Positions 16,838 to 23,826 of a stretch of 34,498 bases of DNA are shown piece by piece. Made by a program: the position numbers and the translations under genes. How positions within the stretch are numbered: the stretch's first letter is position 1; the number at the start of each line of letters is the position of its first letter. Source of the stretch: an uncultured Prevotella sp. (GTDB taxonomy: Bacteria; Bacteroidota; Bacteroidia; Bacteroidales; Bacteroidaceae); the NCBI GenBank assembly GCA_944320195.1, contig CALUGP010000023.1, positions 1 to 34,498 of the forward strand. The letters run 5' to 3'. The notes beneath the pieces were generated by a model. It was given only the letters and a program-made list of their open reading frames with translations. It searched no databases and was not told the origin of the DNA.

Positions 16838-16958
16838 CAAAAGGCCACTTTTCGCAATGTGAAAGGTGGCCTTTTGGCTTCCCGTTTGCCGCCTTTTGCA
16901 AGCCGAAAGACGGCCTTTTGCAAAGCCGCCGATAACTCACTGGCTAACAACATGTTAC
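16838..16958 (-). repeat. Composite intergenic repeat, copy 4 (minus orientation)
   Basis: On the minus strand: gtaac (16958-16954), 30 bp, ttgcaaaaggccgtctttc, then further units. It sits in the 403-bp gap between the 7TM-HD gene and the lipoprotein at 17186. The remaining part of that gap, 16959-17139, shows nothing recognisable. Confidence 0.75.
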
Positions 16959-17139
16959 ACAATGCGACAAAATCAAGCACCACTAACGTGCGAACACGCC
17001 GCAACACAGTATGCGCCATAATGAAAAAAAGAAGCCGAACAACCACGTTTTACGACCAAACAAACATGCCGAACGATACAACAAGCCATTTGAGCAATAG
17101 AAAAGACATGTCGAATTTCAATCGTTCCACACTTTTCAT

Positions 17140-17147
17140 TAACTTTG
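17140..17147 (+). promoter_or_regulatory. Bacteroidetes -7 box for the lipoprotein at 17186
   Basis: TAACTTTG, a perfect TAnnTTTG match, 38 bp before the ATG. No clear -33 TTG at the usual distance. Confidence 0.5.
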
Positions 17148-17185
17148 TAAACGGTTAAACAATAATCACAAAAAAACAGAACGAC

Positions 17186-18238
17186 ATGAGAAAGACAAGA
17201 CTCACATTCACCGCCGCCTGCAAGACGTTCTTCATCACACTTGCAGCGTGCGCCTTGCCGCTAAGTTTCTTGGCATGCAGCGACGACAGCGGGGACGACG
17301 GAGGCAACGGCCCCGGAACAGGAGAGGTAGACAATGAGGTGGGCGACTTCGACACACCGGCTTTCGCCGACTACGCTGCAAAGTATGAAATCACCGACGA
17401 GGGCAGCGACTACAAATCAATCGAACTGACAGAGAGTGGCTTCTATATCATCACAACAAAGAACGGACAGGCACAAACCACAAAAACCGGCACAGAAACA
17501 GCAACAAACAAATCCGCCACTCAACACCCGACAATGCTCACACCATATTGCAGCAGAGCGTCATCGGGCGAAATGAACCCAGGAGACGTAATCTACGGAC
17601 ACATCAGCGGCTCATACACCGTAACCGGCGAGAACACATTTCACCTTGAAAACATTGGTACGCTGAAAGTCATACATGAAGGCAACGCGATATATTCGCT
17701 CAATGTCGTGTCCGAAGACGGGCAAAGGTCAATCCTGCTAAAATCGTCACTGTACGAACCATTGTACCGCAACAGTGCCAAAACCCTGTCACTATGCCGC
17801 ACTTGGGACATTGTAAAACTACGCTATTGGTACATCATTAACGGGAAAACCATTGCTAACATTGAAGGTAATACGTATGAAGAACTTGTATATAACATCG
17901 ACCAATGGGCAAAAGAAAACGACCCCGACTATGACGGCGACGGCCCGATAGTAGATTTGACAGGCCGGTCTCCACGGCGAATAATGTTCTCAAAATTTGG
18001 CACTTACGCCGTATTTTATAAAGAAGGGACCATGGCCGTATCGACATGGGCATGGGCCGATATTGCAAGAGGGATACTTGTTTACTCATGGGACAACATC
18101 TATGACGGCGATACTGACGGCAATGTAGTAATCAGGTTCAGAGGAAACAACGCTTACATGATTGAAGCCTATGGCGAGAACGACGGTTTTACATCCTATG
18201 AAGAAGGCACAGAAATCACCTTGCAAGAGGTGAAATAA
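17186..18238 (+). CDS. Surface lipoprotein of unknown function
   Basis: I do not recognise this 350-residue protein. The signal peptide ends in FLAC with Cys31 as the lipidated residue, followed by SDDSGDDGG, an acidic stretch like the Bacteroidetes surface-export signal. After a Gly/Asp linker the mature part is mixed beta with several Tyr/Trp-rich segments and two Asp-rich turns (NDPDYDGDGP and YDGDTDGN), possible calcium sites. It stands alone between a repeat array and a shared terminator with priA. Its base composition is more AT-rich than its neighbours, which could reflect transfer or relaxed selection. Confidence 0.75.
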   Translation: MRKTRLTFTAACKTFFITLAACALPLSFLACSDDSGDDGGNGPGTGEVDNEVGDFDTPAFADYAAKYEITDEGSDYKSIELTESGFYIITTKNGQAQTTKTGTETATNKSATQHPTMLTPYCSRASSGEMNPGDVIYGHISGSYTVTGENTFHLENIGTLKVIHEGNAIYSLNVVSEDGQRSILLKSSLYEPLYRNSAKTLSLCRTWDIVKLRYWYIINGKTIANIEGNTYEELVYNIDQWAKENDPDYDGDGPIVDLTGRSPRRIMFSKFGTYAVFYKEGTMAVSTWAWADIARGILVYSWDNIYDGDTDGNVVIRFRGNNAYMIEAYGENDGFTSYEEGTEITLQEVK

Positions 18239-18256
18239 ACCACAAGAAACAACAAT

Positions 18257-18308
18257 AGAGTGAAAAATCCATGACGTATGCAACGTTTGCCCATGGATTT
18301 TTCACTCT
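18257..18308. terminator. Bidirectional terminator between lipoprotein and priA
   Basis: A 17-bp perfect stem (18257-18273, agagtgaaaaatccatg; 18292-18308) with an 18-nt loop and A/T runs within the stem, between convergent stops at 18238 and 18331. Confidence 0.75.
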
Positions 18309-18330
18309 TCATTTTTCACTTTCCGCTTTT

Positions 18331-20607
18331 TCACAAAGGGTCAACATCAAAATAAACCGTCACCGTTTTGTACCTGTTGTCCTGCAAAACGGCAGACTTT
18401 CCCTTGTTAAGGTAAAGGCGCACTTTGGCCAAATCGATGCCAAGTTCAAGCTTTACAACCATCTTTCGGATGTTCATCGCCTTTACGCGCGCCACCGACG
18501 GCTTGTCAGGGCCTAACACACGGGTGCCGAACCACTGGCGCAACAGCGTGCCGAGGGCATCCGCCGCCGCGCATACCACAGGCTCGTCCTTGTGGCGTAG
18601 ATATACATTTATTATATGGTAGAACGGCGGATAACGGAACAGTTGCCGCTCTTCGAGCAGGTCGGAGTAAAAACCCTCCATGTCGTTGCGCACCACTTGG
18701 GCGATGACGGGCAGCTCCGGGCTTTTCGTCTGCAATATGACAAGACCCCGTTTGCCCTTCCTGCCGGCGCGTCCGGCCACCTGCGCCATCATGGTAAAGG
18801 CATGTTCATAAGCCCGGAAGTCAGGATAATTGAGCATGGAGTCGGCGTTCAGAATGCCAACGACCGATACCTTGTCGAAGTCCAAGCCCTTGCTTACCAT
18901 CTGGGTGCCAATGAGTATGTCGGTGCGATGCGCCGAGAAGTCGCTTATCAGGCGCTCGTAAGCATTGCGAGTACGCGTCGTGTCAAGATCCATACGTGCC
19001 ACACGGGCGTCAGGAAACAGCTCCATCACCTTGTCCTCAACCTTCTCCGTGCCGTAGCCACGGCCACGAAGGTCGCGGCTTCCGCAGCAAGGGCACACGT
19101 CGGGCACGGCATACGTGCGGCCGCAATAGTGGCAGGTGAGCTGCCCCAGAGCCTTATGGTAAGTAAGGGAGACGTCGCACGCCTCACACCTCGGCGTCCA
19201 TCCGCATTCGCGGCACTCAATCATCGGGGCGAAACCGCGGCGGTTCTGGAACAGTATTACCTGTTCCTTGTTGTCCAGAGCACGGCGTATCGACGAGAGG
19301 AGGAGCGGCGAAAACGGGCCGTTCATCATCTTGCGGTGCTGCAAGTCCTTAGTGTCTACCACCGTGATTTCGGGCATCTGCATGTCGCCGAAACGCTTGT
19401 CAAGGCGCACATATCCGTATTTACCAGTCCGTGCGTTGTGCCATGTCTCGGCACACGGCGTGGCAGAACCGAGCAAAACCTTCGCTCCGGCCTTGGCGGC
19501 GAGCATAATCGCCGCCGAGCGTGCATGGTAACGGGGTGCCGGGTCTTGCTGCTTGAACGACGTTTCGTGCTCCTCGTCGATGATGACAAGCCCCAATTTG
19601 GTGAACGGAAGGAGAACGGCTGAACGAGCCCCGAGTATCACGTCGTAGGGATTTTGCGACATCTGCTTCTTCCATATCTCGACCCTTTCGGCGTCGGAAT
19701 ACTTCGAGTGGTATATTCCCAGACGGTCGCCGAATACGCGCTGGAGCCTCTGGCGTATCTGCACCGTAAGCGCGATTTCGGGCAAGAGGTAAAGAACCTG
19801 CTGCCTGCGCTCCAACGCCTGGCGGATAAGGTGTATGTATATTTCGGTCTTTCCGCTTGAAGTGACACCGTGAAGCAGCACCACGTTCTTTTTAAGGAAC
19901 GAAAAGACTATCTGGTTATAGGCTTCCTGCTGCGCTGGGTTAAGCTGCTTTATGTTGTCAAGATGCGGCTCGCCGCCGTGGTTGAGGCGGCCTACCTCGC
20001 GCTCGTAAGGCACGAGCAGGCGGCGGTCTATGAGGTTTTTCAGCGTAGCCACCGTGCAGTGGGCTGTGTTGAGAAGCTCGTCGCGCGTCACTTCCACTAT
20101 CTGTTGGCGTGTGGCCGTTCCCTCGATGGTGTCCCAGCGGCTCATGGCGAGGAAGCAGGCAAAGGCCTTTCGCTGCATCTCGGCACGCCCAAGCATGTCC
20201 AAAGCCACGTGCATGGCTCGCTCCGAGGCATATTCCTTGGCAAGGGCGAGGCACGTCTCGGTCTTCGGGCGGTAACTGTCAGCCGACTTGAGTCCGCCCG
20301 GCAGGGCCGCAGAGAGCACATCGCCGGGGGCGCATATGTAGTAATCGGAGAGCCAACGCCACAGTTCCAGTTGAAGGTCGGTGACTATCGGAGCGTCGTC
20401 AAGCACCAACTTTACCGGCTTGACGGCAAACCTGGGCTTGTCTGCGTGCACCTTCATGATGATGCCTACGTGCGTCTTATTGCGCCCGAAGGGCACAAGC
20501 ACACGCCTGCCCCGCTCCGCCGACACTTCCATCTCAGGCGGAACGGAGTAAGTGAAGAGGCCGTCGAGCGGCACGGGAAGGAGAACGTCAACGTAATGAC
20601 AGGACAT
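18331..20607 (-). CDS. priA: Primosomal replication restart helicase PriA
   Basis: DNA helicase that reloads the replisome at collapsed forks, 758 residues. It shows the N-terminal DNA-binding domain (VDVLLPVPLDGLFTYSVP), Walker A GVTSSGKTE from residue 247, and the DEEH box in LVIIDEEHETSFKQ. It also has four CxxC pairs binding two zinc ions (CRECGWTPRCEAC and CHYCGRT then CPCCGS), and the helicase motifs GTEKVED and QVAGRAGR. All expected elements are present. It is the last gene of a tight three-gene transcript with two small membrane proteins upstream (11-bp gap). Confidence 0.96.
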   Translation of the reverse strand: MSCHYVDVLLPVPLDGLFTYSVPPEMEVSAERGRRVLVPFGRNKTHVGIIMKVHADKPRFAVKPVKLVLDDAPIVTDLQLELWRWLSDYYICAPGDVLSAALPGGLKSADSYRPKTETCLALAKEYASERAMHVALDMLGRAEMQRKAFACFLAMSRWDTIEGTATRQQIVEVTRDELLNTAHCTVATLKNLIDRRLLVPYEREVGRLNHGGEPHLDNIKQLNPAQQEAYNQIVFSFLKKNVVLLHGVTSSGKTEIYIHLIRQALERRQQVLYLLPEIALTVQIRQRLQRVFGDRLGIYHSKYSDAERVEIWKKQMSQNPYDVILGARSAVLLPFTKLGLVIIDEEHETSFKQQDPAPRYHARSAAIMLAAKAGAKVLLGSATPCAETWHNARTGKYGYVRLDKRFGDMQMPEITVVDTKDLQHRKMMNGPFSPLLLSSIRRALDNKEQVILFQNRRGFAPMIECRECGWTPRCEACDVSLTYHKALGQLTCHYCGRTYAVPDVCPCCGSRDLRGRGYGTEKVEDKVMELFPDARVARMDLDTTRTRNAYERLISDFSAHRTDILIGTQMVSKGLDFDKVSVVGILNADSMLNYPDFRAYEHAFTMMAQVAGRAGRKGKRGLVILQTKSPELPVIAQVVRNDMEGFYSDLLEERQLFRYPPFYHIINVYLRHKDEPVVCAAADALGTLLRQWFGTRVLGPDKPSVARVKAMNIRKMVVKLELGIDLAKVRLYLNKGKSAVLQDNRYKTVTVYFDVDPL

Positions 20608-20618
20608 TACAAATGCGC

Positions 20619-20723
20619 TTAAAGGTTCTCAAGCCACTTCTTTCCGCGCTTTGTGTAAGTCCAAAGGTAAATGCCTCCAACCACGATTATGCCAATAGAG
20701 TATATAATTACAAGTCCTTCCAT
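20619..20723 (-). CDS. Small 34-residue membrane protein
   Basis: Short ORF with ATG at 20721-20723. The protein is one hydrophobic helix (about residues 4-22, LVIIYSIGIIVVGGIYLW) followed by a basic tail (TKRGKKWLENL). It begins 2 bp after the stop of the gene before it and ends 11 bp before priA, so translation is probably coupled. The single helix with positive C-terminal tail predicts an inner-membrane protein with the tail in the cytoplasm. Function unknown. Real-gene status rests on the tight packing and the plausible membrane topology. Confidence 0.6.
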   Translation of the reverse strand: MEGLVIIYSIGIIVVGGIYLWTYTKRGKKWLENL

Positions 20724-20725
20724 AA

Positions 20726-20971
20726 TCATTCCAATATCTTATTAGCCAGCATGGCAGACAACACGGTAAGAACCAATCCTGTAATAATGACCGACCAGTT
20801 GGCTTCGCCGCCGCCATCGGTTAACAACGGCGTTATGAAACCTATCACAAGACCGGCAAAGCTCAACTTTGACAGGTCGTAAAAGTATCCTGCCAACCTG
20901 TCGCGACGTTGGTTGTCACGCTCACGAGCATTGTCCGCCTTACGTTGTCTGTTGCTGAAATCGCTCATCAT
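20726..20971 (-). CDS. Small membrane protein (81 residues), unknown function
   Basis: The N-terminal 25 residues are highly charged (MSDFSNRQRKADNARERDNQRRDR). They are followed by a roughly 17-residue region (LAGYFYDLSKLSFAGLV) and two predicted membrane helices (about 38-52 and 60-77) separated by a DGGGEANW turn. Similar short two-helix proteins are common hypothetical proteins in Bacteroidales. The start is at ATG 20971 or the next ATG at 20968; the longer version uses a TTG. A perfect TAnnTTTG box lies 31 bp upstream, making this the first gene of the transcript that ends with priA. Confidence 0.7.
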   Translation of the reverse strand: MMSDFSNRQRKADNARERDNQRRDRLAGYFYDLSKLSFAGLVIGFITPLLTDGGGEANWSVIITGLVLTVLSAMLANKILE

Positions 20972-21002
20972 AATCAATGCCTTGAATACAGTCTACCTTA
21001 TG

Positions 21003-21010
21003 CAAAGGTA
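21003..21010 (-). promoter_or_regulatory. Bacteroidetes -7 box for the small-membrane-protein/priA transcript
   Basis: Minus strand TACCTTTG, perfect TAnnTTTG, ending 31 bp before the ATG at 20971. No other box is seen between the two small genes and priA. Confidence 0.55.
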
Positions 21011-21158
21011 GCAAAATCAAAGCTGAATATGAAGAAAACGGCGGAAAATGTCGCAACCTTTAATTATCTTTTACAATTGGCATCGTGCCATTCCACGGCG
21101 TAGCCCAATTATGAAGTGAAAGTCGGCGAAAGCCAATTGTGCATTATGAACGCATGAA

Positions 21159-22040
21159 TTACTGCCCCACTCCGTTGAGCCTGCGGCGCAGTTCGTTCGG
21201 AGTGCAGCCGAGGTTTTTCTTGACATAGCGGCCGAAGAACGAGGTGTTGGGGAAGGCCAGCTCGTTGGATATCTCCTTGATGCTCTTGCGCGAGCTTTTC
21301 AGCAGCGTCTCGATGTCCTTCGACACGTATGCGTCGATTATCTTCGAGGCATTCTTTCCCCCTACTTTCTTGCACACAACGGAGAGGTATTTGGGCGTGA
21401 TGTTAAGCCGGTCGGCGTAATACGCCACGCTGCGCGGCTTGGGACTGGCCGTCGAGAGCAGGTCGATGAAGTCGCCGAAGATGTTTTCAGCCGACGACAA
21501 GGGGCGCGGACTGAGCCGCGCGAAACGCTCGAACGTGCTGCGGAACTCGAACACGAAGGCCTGCATCAGCGCGTCTACGATATTGCTGCGGTAAGGATTC
21601 TGCTTGTCGGCCAGCTTCTGCTTCAGCAGGCCGTAATAAAGGTTGAACGTGCCGACGGCGGCTTCGCCGAGAGATATTCTTGGGTTTTGGTCGAAAAAGA
21701 CTTTGAAATTCCAGCTCCTTACCGACACGGGGAGCATCCTGAAAGCATACTCCAGCGACATGAACAGGCCGCGGAACTTGAAATCATGACTGGCCTCCGC
21801 CTTGCCTATCACGGCCTCGGGCACGCCTATCACGATGTCGTTCCTGCGCGCCGTGAACATCCTGTGGTCGATGCTCAGAGTCAGTTCGCCTTCCACACAG
21901 AGTATCACGAAGATGCCGTCGAGCCGCACATACTCGGGGCGCTCCACATAAGTGAACTCGTCGAAGACGTATATCCGCCCGTCGTCAAAGAACGGACCGG
22001 ACACGTCCAAATCGCCTGTTTTTATCCGTTTTACATCCAT
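21159..22040 (-). CDS. AraC-family transcriptional regulator
   Basis: DNA-binding regulator of 293 residues. The N-terminal half (about 1-190) is a cupin-like sensor domain (VILCVEGELTLSIDH). The C-terminal half has the two helix-turn-helix units of AraC proteins: SVAYYADRLNITPKYLSVVC (about 205-225) and SIKEISNELAFPNTSFFGRY followed by KKNLGCTPNELRR. It is divergent from the RND efflux operon with 529 bp between, so it is a reasonable candidate to control that operon; the ligand is unknown. No perfect TAnnTTTG box was found upstream (ttctttg-like sequence near 22115 has one mismatch). Confidence 0.88.
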   Translation of the reverse strand: MDVKRIKTGDLDVSGPFFDDGRIYVFDEFTYVERPEYVRLDGIFVILCVEGELTLSIDHRMFTARRNDIVIGVPEAVIGKAEASHDFKFRGLFMSLEYAFRMLPVSVRSWNFKVFFDQNPRISLGEAAVGTFNLYYGLLKQKLADKQNPYRSNIVDALMQAFVFEFRSTFERFARLSPRPLSSAENIFGDFIDLLSTASPKPRSVAYYADRLNITPKYLSVVCKKVGGKNASKIIDAYVSKDIETLLKSSRKSIKEISNELAFPNTSFFGRYVKKNLGCTPNELRRRLNGVGQ

Positions 22041-22265
22041 ATTGATTGCTTTTCAGTTTCATATTGGCATACGGGCAACATCTCCCAGTTTGCCCGGTTG
22101 CCGCTTTTTGCTTGCAAAGAAACGATTTTTCCGCGAAACCGCGGTTATCTGAAACTCATCATGTGTTATCCGAATTTCCGCACGATAGTTAAAGATGCTT
22201 ATCAGTGCGACGGCCATTCAACAGTGCGTGGGAAGCGTATCGTATGCCGCCTCACGGCCTGCCGC

Positions 22266-22375
22266 ATAACCGCCTGACTTTCAACACGTTGCAAAAGGCC
22301 GTCTTTCAGTCTGCAAAAGACGCCCTTTTATCGACCAAAAGACGGTCTTTCGCAGACTGAAAGATGGCCTTTGGC
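22266..22375 (+). repeat. Composite intergenic repeat, copy 5
   Basis: ataac, 18 bp (12 shorter than other leaders), ttgcaaaaggccgtctttc, then three more units in alternating orientation. It lies in the regulator-efflux intergenic region. The region 22041-22265 shows nothing recognisable. Confidence 0.7.
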
Positions 22376-22453
22376 AACGCAGACAGACACATACGTCATT
22401 GCCAAAGAACATAAACGGCACGAGAAACACGCAGTGTCCCGACGGTAAGAAGT

Positions 22454-22491
22454 AATGTCCTATAACTCCAAATATTCCAAAACAGGACATT
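22454..22491. promoter_or_regulatory. Candidate operator upstream of the efflux operon
   Basis: aatgtcct (22454-22461) and aggacatt (22484-22491) form an 8-bp inverted repeat with a 22-bp centre, ending 41 bp upstream of the -7 box. Position fits an activator site for the divergent AraC regulator; this is inference from place and symmetry only. Confidence 0.3.
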
Positions 22492-22532
22492 TTCAAAGAA
22501 CATAAAAAGAGAAAACGGCCATCATTTAATGT

Positions 22533-22540
22533 TATTTTTG
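22533..22540 (+). promoter_or_regulatory. Bacteroidetes -7 box for the RND efflux operon
   Basis: TATTTTTG, perfect TAnnTTTG, 29 bp before the adaptor ATG. There is no TTG -33 element at the expected spacing, which fits dependence on an activator. Confidence 0.55.
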
Positions 22541-22569
22541 CAGCACGACAACAACAAAACTGCAACGAA

Positions 22570-23601
22570 ATGAAAAGCATTAATCCAATAGCGCTCGCGC
22601 TGGCAGCCGTGATGCTGTCAGCCTGCAACGCTGAAAACGACAAAAGCCAGGCTACCGACGAAGCCGTAAAAGTGGAAGTGACACAGGTTAAAACCGCCAC
22701 GGCCGACCGCACAAGCCGCTACTCGGGCACCGTCGAGGAAGAGAGCGGCACGCTGTTGAGCTTCGCCGTGGGCGGAACGGTGAGCCGCGTGCTCGTAGAC
22801 GAGGGTGACCGCGTAGGCAAGGGGCAGCTCATCGCCACGCTCGACGCCGAGCAGCTTACCCACAACCACGCCGCCGCGCAGGCCGCCATGAAGCAGGCCG
22901 AGGACGCATACAGGCGCATGGAAGAGCTGCACGACAAGGGCAGCCTGCCCGAAATAAAGTGGGTGGAGGCGCAGACGGCGCTTGAACGCGCCCACGCAGC
23001 CGAGCAGTCGGCACGCAAGCAGCTCGCCGACTGCCGCCTGTACGCCCCGTTCAGCGGCGTAATATCAAAGAAATTCGCAGAGAAGGGGCAGAACGTAGCC
23101 GCCGGAACGCAGGTGGTGAAGCTCGTGGCCGTAGGCCGCATGAAGGTGAAAATAGCCGTGCCCGAGAACGAGATGGCGCAAATCACAATCGGACAGAAGG
23201 CCGACGTAACCATTGAAGCCCTTGGTGGGGCATCCATGCAGGGCACGGTTACGGAGAAAGGCGTGGCCGCCGACCCGCTGTCGCGCTCTTATGAAGTGAA
23301 GATAAGCCTGCCCAAAGCCGACAGAAAGCTGCTGCCCGGCATGGTGGCCGACGTTGCCCTGCGCGGCGGAACCTCGCCTGCGGCGTGCATTCTGCCGGCG
23401 CACATCGTGCAGATTGACGAGACGAACAACGAGTTTGTATGGCTCGCCGTGAAAGGCAAGGCCGTAAAACGCATCATAACCGTGGGCGGCTTCACCGCCT
23501 ACGGAGTGACCGTAACAAGCGGACTGGCCGACGGCGACATGGTGATAACAGCCGGGGCGCAGAAAGTCAGTGAAGGAATGAGAGTGAAACATACAAAATA
23601 A
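22570..23601 (+). CDS. RND efflux periplasmic adaptor lipoprotein (MFP/AcrA-like)
   Basis: Membrane-fusion subunit of a tripartite pump, 343 residues. The signal peptide ends MLSAC with lipidated Cys19. Order of domains is typical: first lipoyl half (GTVEEESGTLLSFAVGGTV), a coiled-coil hairpin (about 90-145), second lipoyl half (LYAPFSGVISKKFAEKGQNV), beta-barrel (MKVKIAVPENEMAQI) and membrane-proximal domain. No acidic surface-export signal follows the Cys, consistent with periplasmic inner-membrane anchoring. It is the first gene of the pump operon; a repeat pair separates it from the pump gene. Confidence 0.92.
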   Translation: MKSINPIALALAAVMLSACNAENDKSQATDEAVKVEVTQVKTATADRTSRYSGTVEEESGTLLSFAVGGTVSRVLVDEGDRVGKGQLIATLDAEQLTHNHAAAQAAMKQAEDAYRRMEELHDKGSLPEIKWVEAQTALERAHAAEQSARKQLADCRLYAPFSGVISKKFAEKGQNVAAGTQVVKLVAVGRMKVKIAVPENEMAQITIGQKADVTIEALGGASMQGTVTEKGVAADPLSRSYEVKISLPKADRKLLPGMVADVALRGGTSPAACILPAHIVQIDETNNEFVWLAVKGKAVKRIITVGGFTAYGVTVTSGLADGDMVITAGAQKVSEGMRVKHTK

Positions 23602-23620
23602 CACCCAAACAACAGCACCA

Positions 23621-23790
23621 GACACCCACCCCAACCCTCCCAAAGGGAGGGAGCTTGGAATGCCTTTCTGGTAGTCTGCGGCGGCGCATTTGGCCTATCA
23701 GGCTCATCAGGCTTATTACAACCTGTCACACAGCCATCAATTAAAGCTAATCAAGCTCCCTCCCTTCGGGAGGGTTGGAGTGGGTGTCAG
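23621..23790. repeat. GC-rich palindromic repeat, inverted pair D, inside the efflux operon
   Basis: Arms 23621-23657 and 23753-23790 are reverse complements (gacacccaccccaaccctcc ... gagctt). They enclose 95 bp with no promoter box, between the adaptor stop and the pump start. In RNA the arms could pair into a long hairpin. Confidence 0.8.
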
Positions 23791-23826
23791 GTGTGGTGCG
23801 GTGGTTATTTAAAATAAGAATCAATT

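Noticed and set aside
19870-20622. 250-codon plus-strand ORF opposite priA
   Set aside because: Shadow of priA; composition reflects the GC-rich complementary strand.
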